Source: an uncultured Lachnospiraceae bacterium (lineage in GTDB: Bacteria > Bacillota > Clostridia > Lachnospirales > Lachnospiraceae). From it: a stretch of 49,735 nt of DNA. Below the pieces are notes generated by a model. The model saw only the letters and a list, made by a program, of their open reading frames with translations, had not been told where the DNA came from and ran no database searches. Location: NCBI GenBank assembly GCA_946537305.1, contig CAMNFR010000012.1, positions 1 to 49,735 on the forward strand, given 5' to 3'. The translations under genes were made by a program, and so were the position numbers. Positions 7,106-15,676 of the stretch are shown in pieces (position 1 is the stretch's first letter; each line of letters starts with the position of its first letter).

Positions 7106-9321
7106 TAATCCTGAATGCCCTTGAAGTATTCTTCGTAATCGTCCGGATCTCCGCCGTCCTCATACTGGCTGGGAAGTTCCGGCGCCGCTTCTGTTGTAGG
7201 CTCCGGGCCTTTGCCGACCACAAGATCAATCGAAGTACCCTTATCCACCTTTGTATCCTTTGCGACCGACTGCCCAATTACCAGGCCATTGTCGCTCTCA
7301 TCGCTGTATTCCTCGGAGACGCTTCCCAGGGACAGACCGGCTGCAGCCAGCGCCTGCTTAGCCTGAGCCAGCGTGGAATAGGTCAGATCCGGCACGGTCA
7401 CCTGTCCGGAACCGCTGCTGACCACAAAGGAAACTGCCGTGTTCTCTTCCACTTCCTTGCCGGAAGCCGGATCCTGACTGATCACCAGACCTTCTGCTAC
7501 ATCTTCACTGGATTCATAGGTCACGCGGCCGGTCTTCAGGCTCCGTTCCTCCAACCGGGAAATCGCGCGGGACTCCGTCATACCGGTAATATCCGGCACA
7601 GTTACCTTCTTCACTGCCGGTCCCTTGCTGATGATCAGCGTGACCACAGCGCCTTTTTTGGCAGCAGTGCCCATGGCAGGGTCTGTACCGATCACATACC
7701 CCTCTTCCACATTGTCACTGTTTTCGCTGCGGGTCTCCTCTGCCACGGTAAAGCCAAGGCCGCGCAGCGTACTGCGGGCATCCGAGACACTCATCCCCTT
7801 CAGGGTATTCGGGATTTCCACGGCCTCCGAGCCGGCGCTCACTTTAATCGTGACCGTTTTTCCGACCTCAAGGACCTCACCCTCTTTGTATTCCTGTTCA
7901 AAGACCAGTCCCTCCGCGTAATCCTCGGAAGGTTCTGTTACCACATTGGCTACCAGGCCCAGCTGAGACAGCAGTCGGGTCGCATTGGCCTCTGTCATTC
8001 CCAGCAGATTCTGCATTTCCACCGTCGCTTTGGAACTGGTTTCCGCGGCAGTTGTCGTTGTCTCTGTTACTGATGAAGAACTTTCTGCCAACGGAAGCTC
8101 CGATCCGCAGCCCCTCATCACAAAGATCGCAATGACCATAACAATGATCAGCGCCACAAAAATACTGATGGCTGTCACGATCTTTTCCATGCGCGAATGT
8201 CGATTTCTGTCATCTTCATAATCGTCATAATCATCGTCGTAACGGCGGCGGTCATCGTCACGATATCTCCGGTCGCGGTCATAACGGTCATCGTCATCAT
8301 AACGACCGTCGTCATAACGGTCGTCCTCGTACCGTTCATCGTCATACCGGCTGTCACGGTCGTACTCATCATCATAACGACGGCGGTCTTCTTCAGGATA
8401 GGAAGCGCCGCGCCGGCGGTTGATTTCCTCCCGGTCATCCCCGCTGAAGATCACGGTCGGCGAATCACTTTTCAGAGAAGCGATCTTGACAAAATCCTCA
8501 TTGGGCATGGTCAGGGATTTTTTCAGATCCGCGATCAGCTCCGTGGCCGAGGCATAACGAAGCTCCGGCTTTTTCTGCGTACATTTTAATATGATTTTTT
8601 CCAGGCTGACCGGAATCAGCGGCTCGTACTGGCGCGGAGGCACCATATCGCCCTGAATATGCAGCAGCGCTACAGAGACCGTAGAGTCCCCCTCAAAGGG
8701 TACACGGCCAGTCAGCATCTCATACAGTGTGATGCCCAGGGAATAAATGTCGCTTCTCTCATCGCAGTAGCCGCCCCGGGCCTGCTCCGGAGAAATATAA
8801 TGTACGCTCCCCATGGTATTGGAGCTGATGGTCTGGCTGGAAGAAGCCCTGGCAATACCAAAATCCGTCACCTTGACCTTGCCGTCCCGGGAGATCATGA
8901 TATTCTGAGGTTTGATATCCCGATGGATAATATGCTGCTGGTGGGCAGCCTCTATGCCGCGCGCCACCTGCATGGCCACCTCAATAGACTCGCGGATCTC
9001 CAGCTTCTTCTTCCGCTCGATATATTTCTTCAGGGTGATGCCTTCGATCAGCTCCATAACAATATAATGGACGCCGCGGTCTTCACCCACGTCATACACA
9101 TTCACAATATTCGGATGCGACAGACCGGCTGCAGACTGTGCCTCCATCCGGAATTTGCCCACAAAGCTGGATTCCCCGGAGAACTCAGACTTCAGCACCT
9201 TGATCGCAACGAAGCGGTTCAGCTTCAGATCGGTCGCTTTATATACATCGGACATCCCGCCGGATCCGATCCGGCTGACGATCTCGTATCTGTTTCCTAA
9301 AAAAGTACCTGCTTTTAACAT
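7105..9321 (-). CDS. prkC: PASTA-domain serine/threonine protein kinase
   Basis: A 738-residue receptor kinase that senses muropeptides or lipid II and controls growth and cell-wall synthesis. Domains: kinase about 12-270 (glycine loop GSGGMSDVY, Lys41, HRDIKPQN 133-140, DFG 153-155), a very charged Asp/Arg/Tyr-rich linker about 299-375, one transmembrane helix about 381-402, a Ser/Thr-rich spacer, and four extracellular PASTA repeats (about 433-497, 498-567, 571-637, 640-705). It is three bases downstream of its partner phosphatase prpC. The linker is far more repetitive than in typical homologues and its codons (GAC/GAT/CGT/TAT) form imperfect DNA repeats at about 8195-8420. Confidence 0.95.
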   Translation of the reverse strand: MLKAGTFLGNRYEIVSRIGSGGMSDVYKATDLKLNRFVAIKVLKSEFSGESSFVGKFRMEAQSAAGLSHPNIVNVYDVGEDRGVHYIVMELIEGITLKKYIERKKKLEIRESIEVAMQVARGIEAAHQQHIIHRDIKPQNIMISRDGKVKVTDFGIARASSSQTISSNTMGSVHYISPEQARGGYCDERSDIYSLGITLYEMLTGRVPFEGDSTVSVALLHIQGDMVPPRQYEPLIPVSLEKIILKCTQKKPELRYASATELIADLKKSLTMPNEDFVKIASLKSDSPTVIFSGDDREEINRRRGASYPEEDRRRYDDEYDRDSRYDDERYEDDRYDDGRYDDDDRYDRDRRYRDDDRRRYDDDYDDYEDDRNRHSRMEKIVTAISIFVALIIVMVIAIFVMRGCGSELPLAESSSSVTETTTTAAETSSKATVEMQNLLGMTEANATRLLSQLGLVANVVTEPSEDYAEGLVFEQEYKEGEVLEVGKTVTIKVSAGSEAVEIPNTLKGMSVSDARSTLRGLGFTVAEETRSENSDNVEEGYVIGTDPAMGTAAKKGAVVTLIISKGPAVKKVTVPDITGMTESRAISRLEERSLKTGRVTYESSEDVAEGLVISQDPASGKEVEENTAVSFVVSSGSGQVTVPDLTYSTLAQAKQALAAAGLSLGSVSEEYSDESDNGLVIGQSVAKDTKVDKGTSIDLVVGKGPEPTTEAAPELPSQYEDGGDPDDYEEYFKGIQD

Positions 9322-9324
9322 ACT

Positions 9325-10059
9325 TTACACCCCACCCAGTTCAGGATCCACCAGCACGATCGAAATATTATCCCGGCCTCCGTTCCGGTTCGCCGCCTGC
9401 AGCAGGGCCAACGCCCCCTCCTGGCAGGAACCTGTGCCATCAAGAATGGTTCCGATCTCATCGTCCGGGACCATATTCGAAAGACCGTCAGAGCAAAGAA
9501 GTACGCGGTCGCCCGGATTCAGATCCACCTCAAAAAAGTCAGCCGTTACGGAATCCCTCACGCCAACGGCCCTGGTGATCACGTTCTTGTTCTGAATAAA
9601 CTCTTCACTGTCCCGGGTAAGGCGGCCCTTAGCCACCATTTCCTCTACCCAGGAATGATCCCTGGTGATCTGACGCACGCTCTGCCCGATTACGTACAGG
9701 CGGCTGTCCCCGATATTGGCTACATACAGTGTGGCTCCATCCACCACGGCGGCAACCACCGTGGTCCCCATTCCTTTCAGATCATCAAAGGAACAGGCCT
9801 TCTGGTACAACTCAAAATTCACTTCCTTCAGGGCCCGGCGAATGGCGTGGATCACATCCCCCTCCTGCTCCGAACCCAGAAGCTCTACCAGGCGTTCCGC
9901 GGCGTAGCGTGAAGCAAAGCCTCCGCCCTGATGGCCCCCCATGCCATCCGCCACCATATAAAAGTCCGGGAGGATCCCGCAGGGCTGATCAGACGCGTAC
10001 ACAAAATCCTGATTACTATGTCTGACCTGGCCCACATCGGTGACCGCACAGCTTCTCAC
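9325..10059 (-). CDS. prpC: PP2C-family protein serine/threonine phosphatase
   Basis: A 244-residue soluble phosphatase that reverses PrkC phosphorylation. Metal-binding motifs of the family are in place: RHSNQD near the N-terminus, VADGMGGHQGG (Asp38/Gly39), IGDSR, CSDGLSNMV and the C-terminal GGRDNIS. Its ATG overlaps the rlmN stop by four bases (ATGA at 10056-10059), and prkC follows after three bases. The kinase/phosphatase pair in the same transcript is the standard arrangement in Firmicutes. Confidence 0.95.
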   Translation of the reverse strand: MRSCAVTDVGQVRHSNQDFVYASDQPCGILPDFYMVADGMGGHQGGGFASRYAAERLVELLGSEQEGDVIHAIRRALKEVNFELYQKACSFDDLKGMGTTVVAAVVDGATLYVANIGDSRLYVIGQSVRQITRDHSWVEEMVAKGRLTRDSEEFIQNKNVITRAVGVRDSVTADFFEVDLNPGDRVLLCSDGLSNMVPDDEIGTILDGTGSCQEGALALLQAANRNGGRDNISIVLVDPELGGV

Positions 10060-11141
10060 GTCAGATCGCCCTCCTTTCTCATCCCGGCACCCGTTTTTGC
10101 CGGATTTTCATCCTTTTTTGCCACCTTTCGGCGCAACTGACCACAGGCGCTGTCAATGTCAGCGCCCAGCCTTCTTCTAATAGTAACATTTATTCCGTGG
10201 ATTTCAAGCCGTTTTTTAAAATTCGAGACCCTTTGCGGCTGGCTTCTGCGGTAGCTTCTTTCCCGGATCGGATTGACCGGGATCAGATTCACGTGACAGT
10301 TTTTGCCCTTCAGCAGCGCTGCCAGTACGTCCGCGTGCTCCGTGCTGTCGTTCACGTTCTCCACCAGCGCATATTCAAAGCTGATGCGCCTCCCCGTTCT
10401 CTGAAAATACCTCTCACAGGCATCCAGGCATTCCCGGATGGTGTATTTCCTGGCAATGGGCATCATGTTTTTCCGGAGTTCATCCTCAGGCGCATGGAGA
10501 GAAAGCACCAGCGTGATCTGCAGCTTCTCCTCCGCCAGCCGGTCGATCTGCGGTACAAGACCACAGGTAGAAACGGTAATATTCCGCTGTCCGATACCAT
10601 CGGCCTTCGGATCTGACAGAAGACGGATAAAGGCTACCAGATTCTCCAGATTATCCAGCGGCTCGCCCGTTCCCATGACCACGACATGCGAGACCCTCTC
10701 CCCGGTATCCTTCCGGATCATGTGGATCTGTGAAAGCATCTCCGAGGGGGCCAGGTTCCTGGCCAGTCCGTCCAGGGTAGAGGCACAGAATGTACATCCC
10801 ATGCGGCATCCCACCTGACTGGAGATGCATACGGAATTCCCGTGATGATAGCGCATGAAAACGCTTTCGATCACCTCTCCGTCCTCCAGGCGGAAGGCAT
10901 ATTTGCGTGTTCCGTCCTCCTGAGACACCTGGACCTGTTCGATCTCCAGGGAAGGGATCCGGTATTCTTCCGAAAGCCGTTCCCGCAGAGAGACCGGAAG
11001 ATTGGTCATCTCCGCAAAAGACATGGCATCCTTTTCATGAAGCCATGAAAAGATCTGTGCAGCGCGGAACTTCTTTTCCCCAAGGGAAAGCATTTCCTGC
11101 TCCAGCTGTTCATAGGTAAATGATTTTATATCCTTTTTCAT
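10056..11141 (-). CDS. rlmN: Dual-specificity 23S rRNA A2503 / tRNA A37 C2-methyltransferase (radical SAM)
   Basis: A 361-residue radical-SAM enzyme that methylates A2503 of 23S rRNA at the peptidyl-transferase centre and A37 of some tRNAs. The radical-SAM cluster motif CxxxCxxC is Cys112, Cys116 and Cys119 in GCRMGCTFCA, the SAM motif is GTGEPLDN (157-164), and the methyl-carrying Cys333 is in DSACGQL. The ATG at 11141 gives a normal-length protein with AAGGA a few bases upstream; the reading frame extends further upstream but only as an out-of-frame shadow of rsmB. It is 10 bases past rsmB. Confidence 0.95.
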   Translation of the reverse strand: MKKDIKSFTYEQLEQEMLSLGEKKFRAAQIFSWLHEKDAMSFAEMTNLPVSLRERLSEEYRIPSLEIEQVQVSQEDGTRKYAFRLEDGEVIESVFMRYHHGNSVCISSQVGCRMGCTFCASTLDGLARNLAPSEMLSQIHMIRKDTGERVSHVVVMGTGEPLDNLENLVAFIRLLSDPKADGIGQRNITVSTCGLVPQIDRLAEEKLQITLVLSLHAPEDELRKNMMPIARKYTIRECLDACERYFQRTGRRISFEYALVENVNDSTEHADVLAALLKGKNCHVNLIPVNPIRERSYRRSQPQRVSNFKKRLEIHGINVTIRRRLGADIDSACGQLRRKVAKKDENPAKTGAGMRKEGDLT

Positions 11142-11151
11142 ATATCCTTCT

Positions 11152-12534
11152 TTATCCCTGCTGTCTGCGGAATTTTGCCACAAAGAATCCATCCGAGGGA
11201 TGAACGCCGGGCAGAAGCTGCAGCCACCCCTCCGGGGCAGATGCTTCATTCTGCAGGATCTCCGGCAGCTGCGGCCGCAGATCCACACTCTCAAACGGGA
11301 GCTGTTCCCGTATAAAAGCGGCATTTTCGGTGTTTTCCGCACGGCAGATGGTGCAGGTGCTGTAGAGCAGCACGCCGCCCGGCCGCACATAGCGGCTCAC
11401 ATTCTGCAGTATCTCCCGCTGCAGACACTGCAGCGAATCGATCTGCTCCGGGGAGATCAGATACCGGATCTCCGGTTTTCGCCCCATCACGCCAAGGCCC
11501 GAGCAGGGCAGATCCGCCAGTACGATATCCATCTTCCCTTCCCAGGCAGGAACGAATTCCCTGGCATCCTGCACCATGGGCAGGACTCCCTTAGTACCCG
11601 ATCGCTTCAGGTTTTCCCGCATCCGCTCGACCTTTTCCGCCGTAAGATCACAGGCCCTTACCTGAGCTCTGCTGCCCAGAAGCTGCGCCATGCGGATGCT
11701 CTTTCCGCCAGGCGCCGCGCACACATCCAGCACGCGGACGGGACGATCTTCTTCTGCCTTCTGACCGTCCGCCTTTCGGCCGGTCATTTTATTTCCGTCG
11801 GTTCTGTATTCGGCCACGGCCAGTTCTGCGGCCAGCACCGAACTGATATCCTGAATATGGATCCAGCCCCGCTGAAATGCCGTTAATGTTTTCAGGGGCC
11901 GCCCCAGGATGAGCACGCGGGCAGACTCAGGAAAAGCTGCCTTTTCTACCCGGCAGCCCTCTACCTCCAGAGACTGCAGCAGCTTCTCTTCTCCCACCAG
12001 TGCCTCCTGTCTTGTAAAGGTCAGCCGCTCGCCGCCGGTGATCCCGGCCACCATACGGGCCGTCGTCTCTGCCCCGTATTCCTGTCTCCACTGTGACAGC
12101 AGCCACTCCGGAATCCCGCTTGTGATTTCCTCGGACTCCCCTGTCCAGTGATCCTCGCGGCTTACAGCCCGCAGGACTGCGTTCACGAATCCCGCCAGCC
12201 CCTGCATATGGGCCCGCTTGGTCATCTCCACCGCTTCATGAATAACGGCCGCATCCGGCGTCTTATCCATAAAGCAGATCTGATAGGCACTCATCCGCAG
12301 GATCTGACGAATACGCGGCTTCTGCTTCTCGACCGGCATTTTCGATTTCTGATTGATGCGGTGATCCAGCAACAGCCGTTTTTCCAACGTGCCCCGGACC
12401 ACGCGGCGGATAAAACGCTCATCCCGCGCATCCAGAGATGTGTTCCTCTGCAGGGCCTCTTCCAGGGCTAAATGACTCTTTTCCCCCTGCTCCACCGCCA
12501 GCAGGACCTGTACGGCGGTCTCTCGCGGGGTCAA
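11152..12534 (-). CDS. rsmB: 16S rRNA m5C967 methyltransferase
   Basis: A 460-residue enzyme with an N-terminal NusB-like RNA-binding domain (about 1-130) and a C-terminal Rossmann methyltransferase domain. SAM motif I is VLDVCAAPGGKS; the two catalytic cysteines are in DLPCSGLG and LLYSTCTIC. A 20-residue Lys/Gly-rich insert (about TDGNKMTGRKADGQKAEEDR) just before motif I is not part of the family core. Its start overlaps the stop of the metalloprotease gene by four bases. The fmt-yugP-rsmB-rlmN order is a conserved Clostridia block. Confidence 0.94.
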   Translation of the reverse strand: MTPRETAVQVLLAVEQGEKSHLALEEALQRNTSLDARDERFIRRVVRGTLEKRLLLDHRINQKSKMPVEKQKPRIRQILRMSAYQICFMDKTPDAAVIHEAVEMTKRAHMQGLAGFVNAVLRAVSREDHWTGESEEITSGIPEWLLSQWRQEYGAETTARMVAGITGGERLTFTRQEALVGEEKLLQSLEVEGCRVEKAAFPESARVLILGRPLKTLTAFQRGWIHIQDISSVLAAELAVAEYRTDGNKMTGRKADGQKAEEDRPVRVLDVCAAPGGKSIRMAQLLGSRAQVRACDLTAEKVERMRENLKRSGTKGVLPMVQDAREFVPAWEGKMDIVLADLPCSGLGVMGRKPEIRYLISPEQIDSLQCLQREILQNVSRYVRPGGVLLYSTCTICRAENTENAAFIREQLPFESVDLRPQLPEILQNEASAPEGWLQLLPGVHPSDGFFVAKFRRQQG

Positions 12535-13220
12535 CGGCGGCGGTTGGCCAGCAGGACCAACCTGAGAAGCTGCAGCAGGGAAGCAATAACGCTTGCCACA
12601 TAGGTCAGAGCCGCGGCCCGCAGGACTGCACGCGCACCGCTTACCTCTTCACGGCCCATCATACCCGTGGAATCCAGCAGCTTCAGTGCCCGGGAGGAAG
12701 CATTAAACTCCACCGGAAGCGTAACGATCTGGAAAGCCAATGCCAGGCAGAAAAGCAGGATACCCGCCTGGATCAGATAATAACTCCCCGTACCGCCCAG
12801 CAGCAGGCCGACCAGCACCAGCGGATAGCTGAGCGTGGCGCCCAGATTGGCTGCCGGCACCAGTGCGGAACGGATGGCCAGCGGAGCATAGCCCTTGGCA
12901 TGCTGCATGGCGTGGCCGCATTCATGTGCCGCCACGCCGATGGCTGCCAGCGATGTGGAGCCATACACACTGTCGGAAAGACTGACCACCCGGGTCCGGG
13001 GATCATAGTGATCTGTCAGATTGCCGGAAATATGCTGTACGCTGACATCATAGATCCCCTGGGAGCGAAGAAGCTGTACCGCCGCATCCGCTCCGGTAAG
13101 GCCACTCATGGAGCGGACCTTGGAATACTTGTTAAAAGCTGAATTTACACGGGCGGAAGCGATCATGGAGATCACCACACCGATCAATACCAGAATATAA
13201 GTCGCATCGTAATAATACAT
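12531..13220 (-). CDS. Membrane zinc metallopeptidase, YugP family
   Basis: A 229-residue membrane protein of the neutral zinc metallopeptidase 2 family (PF04298, B. subtilis YugP). The N-terminus MYYYDATYILVLIG is a membrane segment, the active site HECGH is at 99-103, and two to three further hydrophobic helices follow in the C-terminal half. The start at 13220 has a GAGGGG signal seven bases upstream; the longer frame to 13262 has none. The family's substrate is not established. It sits in the conserved fmt-rsmB neighbourhood. Confidence 0.88.
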   Translation of the reverse strand: MYYYDATYILVLIGVVISMIASARVNSAFNKYSKVRSMSGLTGADAAVQLLRSQGIYDVSVQHISGNLTDHYDPRTRVVSLSDSVYGSTSLAAIGVAAHECGHAMQHAKGYAPLAIRSALVPAANLGATLSYPLVLVGLLLGGTGSYYLIQAGILLFCLALAFQIVTLPVEFNASSRALKLLDSTGMMGREEVSGARAVLRAAALTYVASVIASLLQLLRLVLLANRRR

Positions 13221-13284
13221 TGAGCATCCCCTCTCATATAGTATTTCAGTTGCCAAAATCATTAATCACCAATGTATCTTAACG

Positions 13285-14223
13285 TTATCTGCCCCAGCGC
13301 TCGCCGACAGAAACCGGATAGCCGCGCAGATAGTCGGCGGCCGCCATTCTTTTCTTTCCCTCCGGCTGCAGCGCGGTAACGGCCAGGATTCCCTCCCCGG
13401 TCTGCAGAAGAACGCGGTCCTTCTGAACCTCGGCCACCTCCCCGGGAGATGCCTCGCCTGCGCATCCGGACAGCACATCTGCCCCCCACAGCTTCAGCAT
13501 GCGGCCGTTCCGGTACGTGTAGGCACTCGGCCAGGGATCCAGGCCCCGGATCTGCCGCTCGATCTCTTCGGCGGACCGGCTCCAGTCGATTTCTCCCATG
13601 GATTTTTTGATCATCCCTACATAGCCGGATTCCCCGGTCTGCGGGCGTCTTTCGATTTCTCCCCTGGAAAGGCCCTCCAGGGTGCGGATCAACAGTCCCG
13701 CCCCCGCCTCGCTCAGCTTGTCGAACAGGCTGCCGCCGGTCTCTTTCTCGGCGATGGGCACGACCTGCTGCAGTAGGATATCCCCGGTGTCCAGTCCTTC
13801 ATCCATGTACATGGTGGTGACGCCGGTTTCCTTCAGCCCGTCCAGCACCGCGTACTGTATGGGCGCCGCCCCGCGATACTTCGGCAGAAGGGACGCGTGC
13901 ACGTTGATGCATCCCATAGGCGGAATCTCCAGTACATCCCTGGTAAGGATCTGTCCGAAGGCCACAACCACAATCACATCCGGGTTCCACGCCCGCAGCT
14001 GCTCCACAGCCTCCGGTTGCCGGATCTTTTCCGGCTGCAGCAGCGGAATACTATATTTCATTGCTTCTTCTTTCACGGGCGACGGCACCAGATCACCCTT
14101 GCGTCCCTTCGGCCGGTCCGGCTGCGTCACCACGCCCACAACTTCTATATCCTCTGCCCGTATCATGGCAGACAGAACCGGCACGCTGAAATCCGGCGTG
14201 CCCATAAAAACAGCTCTCATCAT
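13285..14223 (-). CDS. fmt: Methionyl-tRNA formyltransferase
   Basis: A 312-residue enzyme that formylates initiator Met-tRNA using 10-formyl-tetrahydrofolate. The N-terminal domain carries FMGTPDFSVP, the catalytic set Asn-His-Asp in CINVHASLLP and MDEGLDTGDIL, and the SLLPKYRGAAPIQ loop; the C-terminal OB-fold domain runs from about 205. Two adjacent ATGs (14223, 14220) are possible starts. It is the first gene of the 12-kb operon; def, often just upstream, is absent because an unrelated operon ends immediately before it. Confidence 0.96.
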   Translation of the reverse strand: MMRAVFMGTPDFSVPVLSAMIRAEDIEVVGVVTQPDRPKGRKGDLVPSPVKEEAMKYSIPLLQPEKIRQPEAVEQLRAWNPDVIVVVAFGQILTRDVLEIPPMGCINVHASLLPKYRGAAPIQYAVLDGLKETGVTTMYMDEGLDTGDILLQQVVPIAEKETGGSLFDKLSEAGAGLLIRTLEGLSRGEIERRPQTGESGYVGMIKKSMGEIDWSRSAEEIERQIRGLDPWPSAYTYRNGRMLKLWGADVLSGCAGEASPGEVAEVQKDRVLLQTGEGILAVTALQPEGKKRMAAADYLRGYPVSVGERWGR

Positions 14224-14250
14224 AGCTTATCACGCTCCTATCAAAATATC

Positions 14251-14279
14251 AGTATATCCTATTTTCTCCCGGGAATCTA
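14251..14279 (-). promoter_or_regulatory. Weak candidate promoter of the fmt operon
   Basis: Minus-strand -10 TATACT (14251-14256) with a 17-base spacer to a poor -35 TAGATT (14274-14279). Some promoter must lie between the upstream terminator (14325) and fmt (14223), and this is the best match in that 100-base gap. Confidence 0.4.
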
Positions 14280-14324
14280 TAGAGTTCACAAACATTTAAA
14301 AAAATGTAAGGAATACGAAAAAGC

Positions 14325-14357
14325 AAGAGATGTTCCTGTTTTCCGGGAACATCTCTT
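14325..14357 (-). terminator. Intrinsic terminator of the NRPS-ABC operon
   Basis: A 12-bp stem (14325-14336 with 14346-14357) and a 9-base loop lie 27 bases after the ATPase stop codon, followed on the minus strand by TTGCTTTTTCG. It separates the NRPS-ABC operon from fmt. A short T-run on the plus side means it could act both ways. Confidence 0.8.
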
Positions 14358-14383
14358 TTGGTGTCTTCAAATATTCAGATCTT

Positions 14384-15607
14384 TTACCACACGAGTTCTT
14401 TCGCCGACAGAGGCTTCGCATTGATACGGATATTGGAAATGAGGCCGCCTCTTAGCTTCACCACCCGGTTTGCCATTTTTGCGATCTCCGGGTTATGCGT
14501 GATCATCACGACGGTCTTCCCTTCATTTTTTACGATATTTTCCACAATGGAAAGCACTTCTATACTTGTGGCGTAATCCAGCGCTGCCGTTGGCTCATCC
14601 GCCAGGATCAGTCTGGGATTTTTGGTCAGCGCTCTGGCAATGGACACTCTCTGCTGCTGTCCACCGCTCATCTGGGACGGGAAGTTTCCTGCTCGATCGC
14701 TCAGGCCTACCAATGCCAATGCCTTCTCCGGCGGTATGGGATCCTGACTGATCTCGGCGATGAACTGCAGGTTTTCCAGTGCGGAAAGGTTCGGCATCAG
14801 ATTATAGGACTGGAAGATAAACCCGATATAGTTCCGGCGGAACTGTGTGAGCTCGCTGTCGCTGGGATGTGAAAAATCCTTACCGTCCAGCAGCAGGCTC
14901 CCATCCGTCATGGAATCCATCCCTCCAATGATATTCATCATGGTGGTCTTGCCGCAGCCGCTCTCCCCGAGTATGACCAGGAATTCTCCCTCGTAGATAT
15001 CCAGATTGATTCCCTTCAGCACACGGATCACGCTGTCACCGGAAGGGAATTCCTTAATGACATCGCGCAGAACGATCATCGGCTTACGGTTCTTCGGCAG
15101 TTCGACCTTATAGCCCTTGTCCTCTATATCCAGCGCGATCAGGGCCGCCATATTGCCGCACAGCATGGCATCCTCTTCGACAAACCGGCCTTCTTTTTTA
15201 TTGACCAGCTGAATACAGCCAAATGCCTCTCCGCCCGGGACCTTCAGCGGGCTTACCAGCTGGTTTTTTATGATCAGCCCGACGGCATCATCCGACCCGT
15301 ACAGGGGACTGTCATCGCCGATGGTATTGTGGACCATCATGCTTTCCGCCGTATCCATGACATGTCCGACCACGCCCTGGCCTTTCTCTATGGTGACACC
15401 GGTCACATCCTGGCCGGTCCCACAGGCAATGATCGCAAGGCGGTTTGAATCTGTATCATACATCCAGACCGTGCCTGCCTCGCAGCCGATGGTCTCCTGC
15501 AGGATCTCCATGCATTTTGACAAGCCGCTTTCGATCTGCTTTTCGTCCTGCAGGGCCTCCGTGAACTCCCATACAGCCTGAACGTATTTCTCACTCAATT
15601 TAGACAT
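14384..15607 (-). CDS. GAF-domain / ABC transporter ATPase fusion (LolD/MacB-type ATPase)
   Basis: A 407-residue protein with two parts. Residues about 5-165 read as a GAF small-molecule-sensing domain (AGTVWMYD, GQGVVGHVMDT, GCIQLVNKKEGRF are typical strand signatures). Residues about 176-396 are an ABC ATPase: Walker A GESGCGKTT 214-222, Q-loop Gln266, signature MSGGQQQ 313-319, Walker B LILADEPTAALD 333-344, H-loop His371. The ATPase is closest to those that drive FtsX/MacB-type permeases, and such a permease is encoded 69 bases upstream. A GAF domain fused in front of this ATPase type is unusual; it suggests that transport or mechanotransmission is gated by a cytosolic ligand. It is the last gene of a three-gene operon. 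Confidence 0.88.
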   Translation of the reverse strand: MSKLSEKYVQAVWEFTEALQDEKQIESGLSKCMEILQETIGCEAGTVWMYDTDSNRLAIIACGTGQDVTGVTIEKGQGVVGHVMDTAESMMVHNTIGDDSPLYGSDDAVGLIIKNQLVSPLKVPGGEAFGCIQLVNKKEGRFVEEDAMLCGNMAALIALDIEDKGYKVELPKNRKPMIVLRDVIKEFPSGDSVIRVLKGINLDIYEGEFLVILGESGCGKTTMMNIIGGMDSMTDGSLLLDGKDFSHPSDSELTQFRRNYIGFIFQSYNLMPNLSALENLQFIAEISQDPIPPEKALALVGLSDRAGNFPSQMSGGQQQRVSIARALTKNPRLILADEPTAALDYATSIEVLSIVENIVKNEGKTVVMITHNPEIAKMANRVVKLRGGLISNIRINAKPLSAKELVW

Positions 15608-15676
15608 AATCTATCCTTTCAAAATACAGATCTGACTCCCGTTCCCATATGCAGACCGGAATACAGACCGGACTCA

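Noticed and set aside
8197-8589. 130-residue plus-strand frame rich in Val/Ile/Thr
   Set aside because: Antisense shadow of the Asp/Arg/Tyr repeat linker of prkC.
11142-11390. Longer rlmN start at 11390
   Set aside because: The extra 83 residues are a shadow of rsmB in another frame; RlmN homologues begin near MKKDIKSF.
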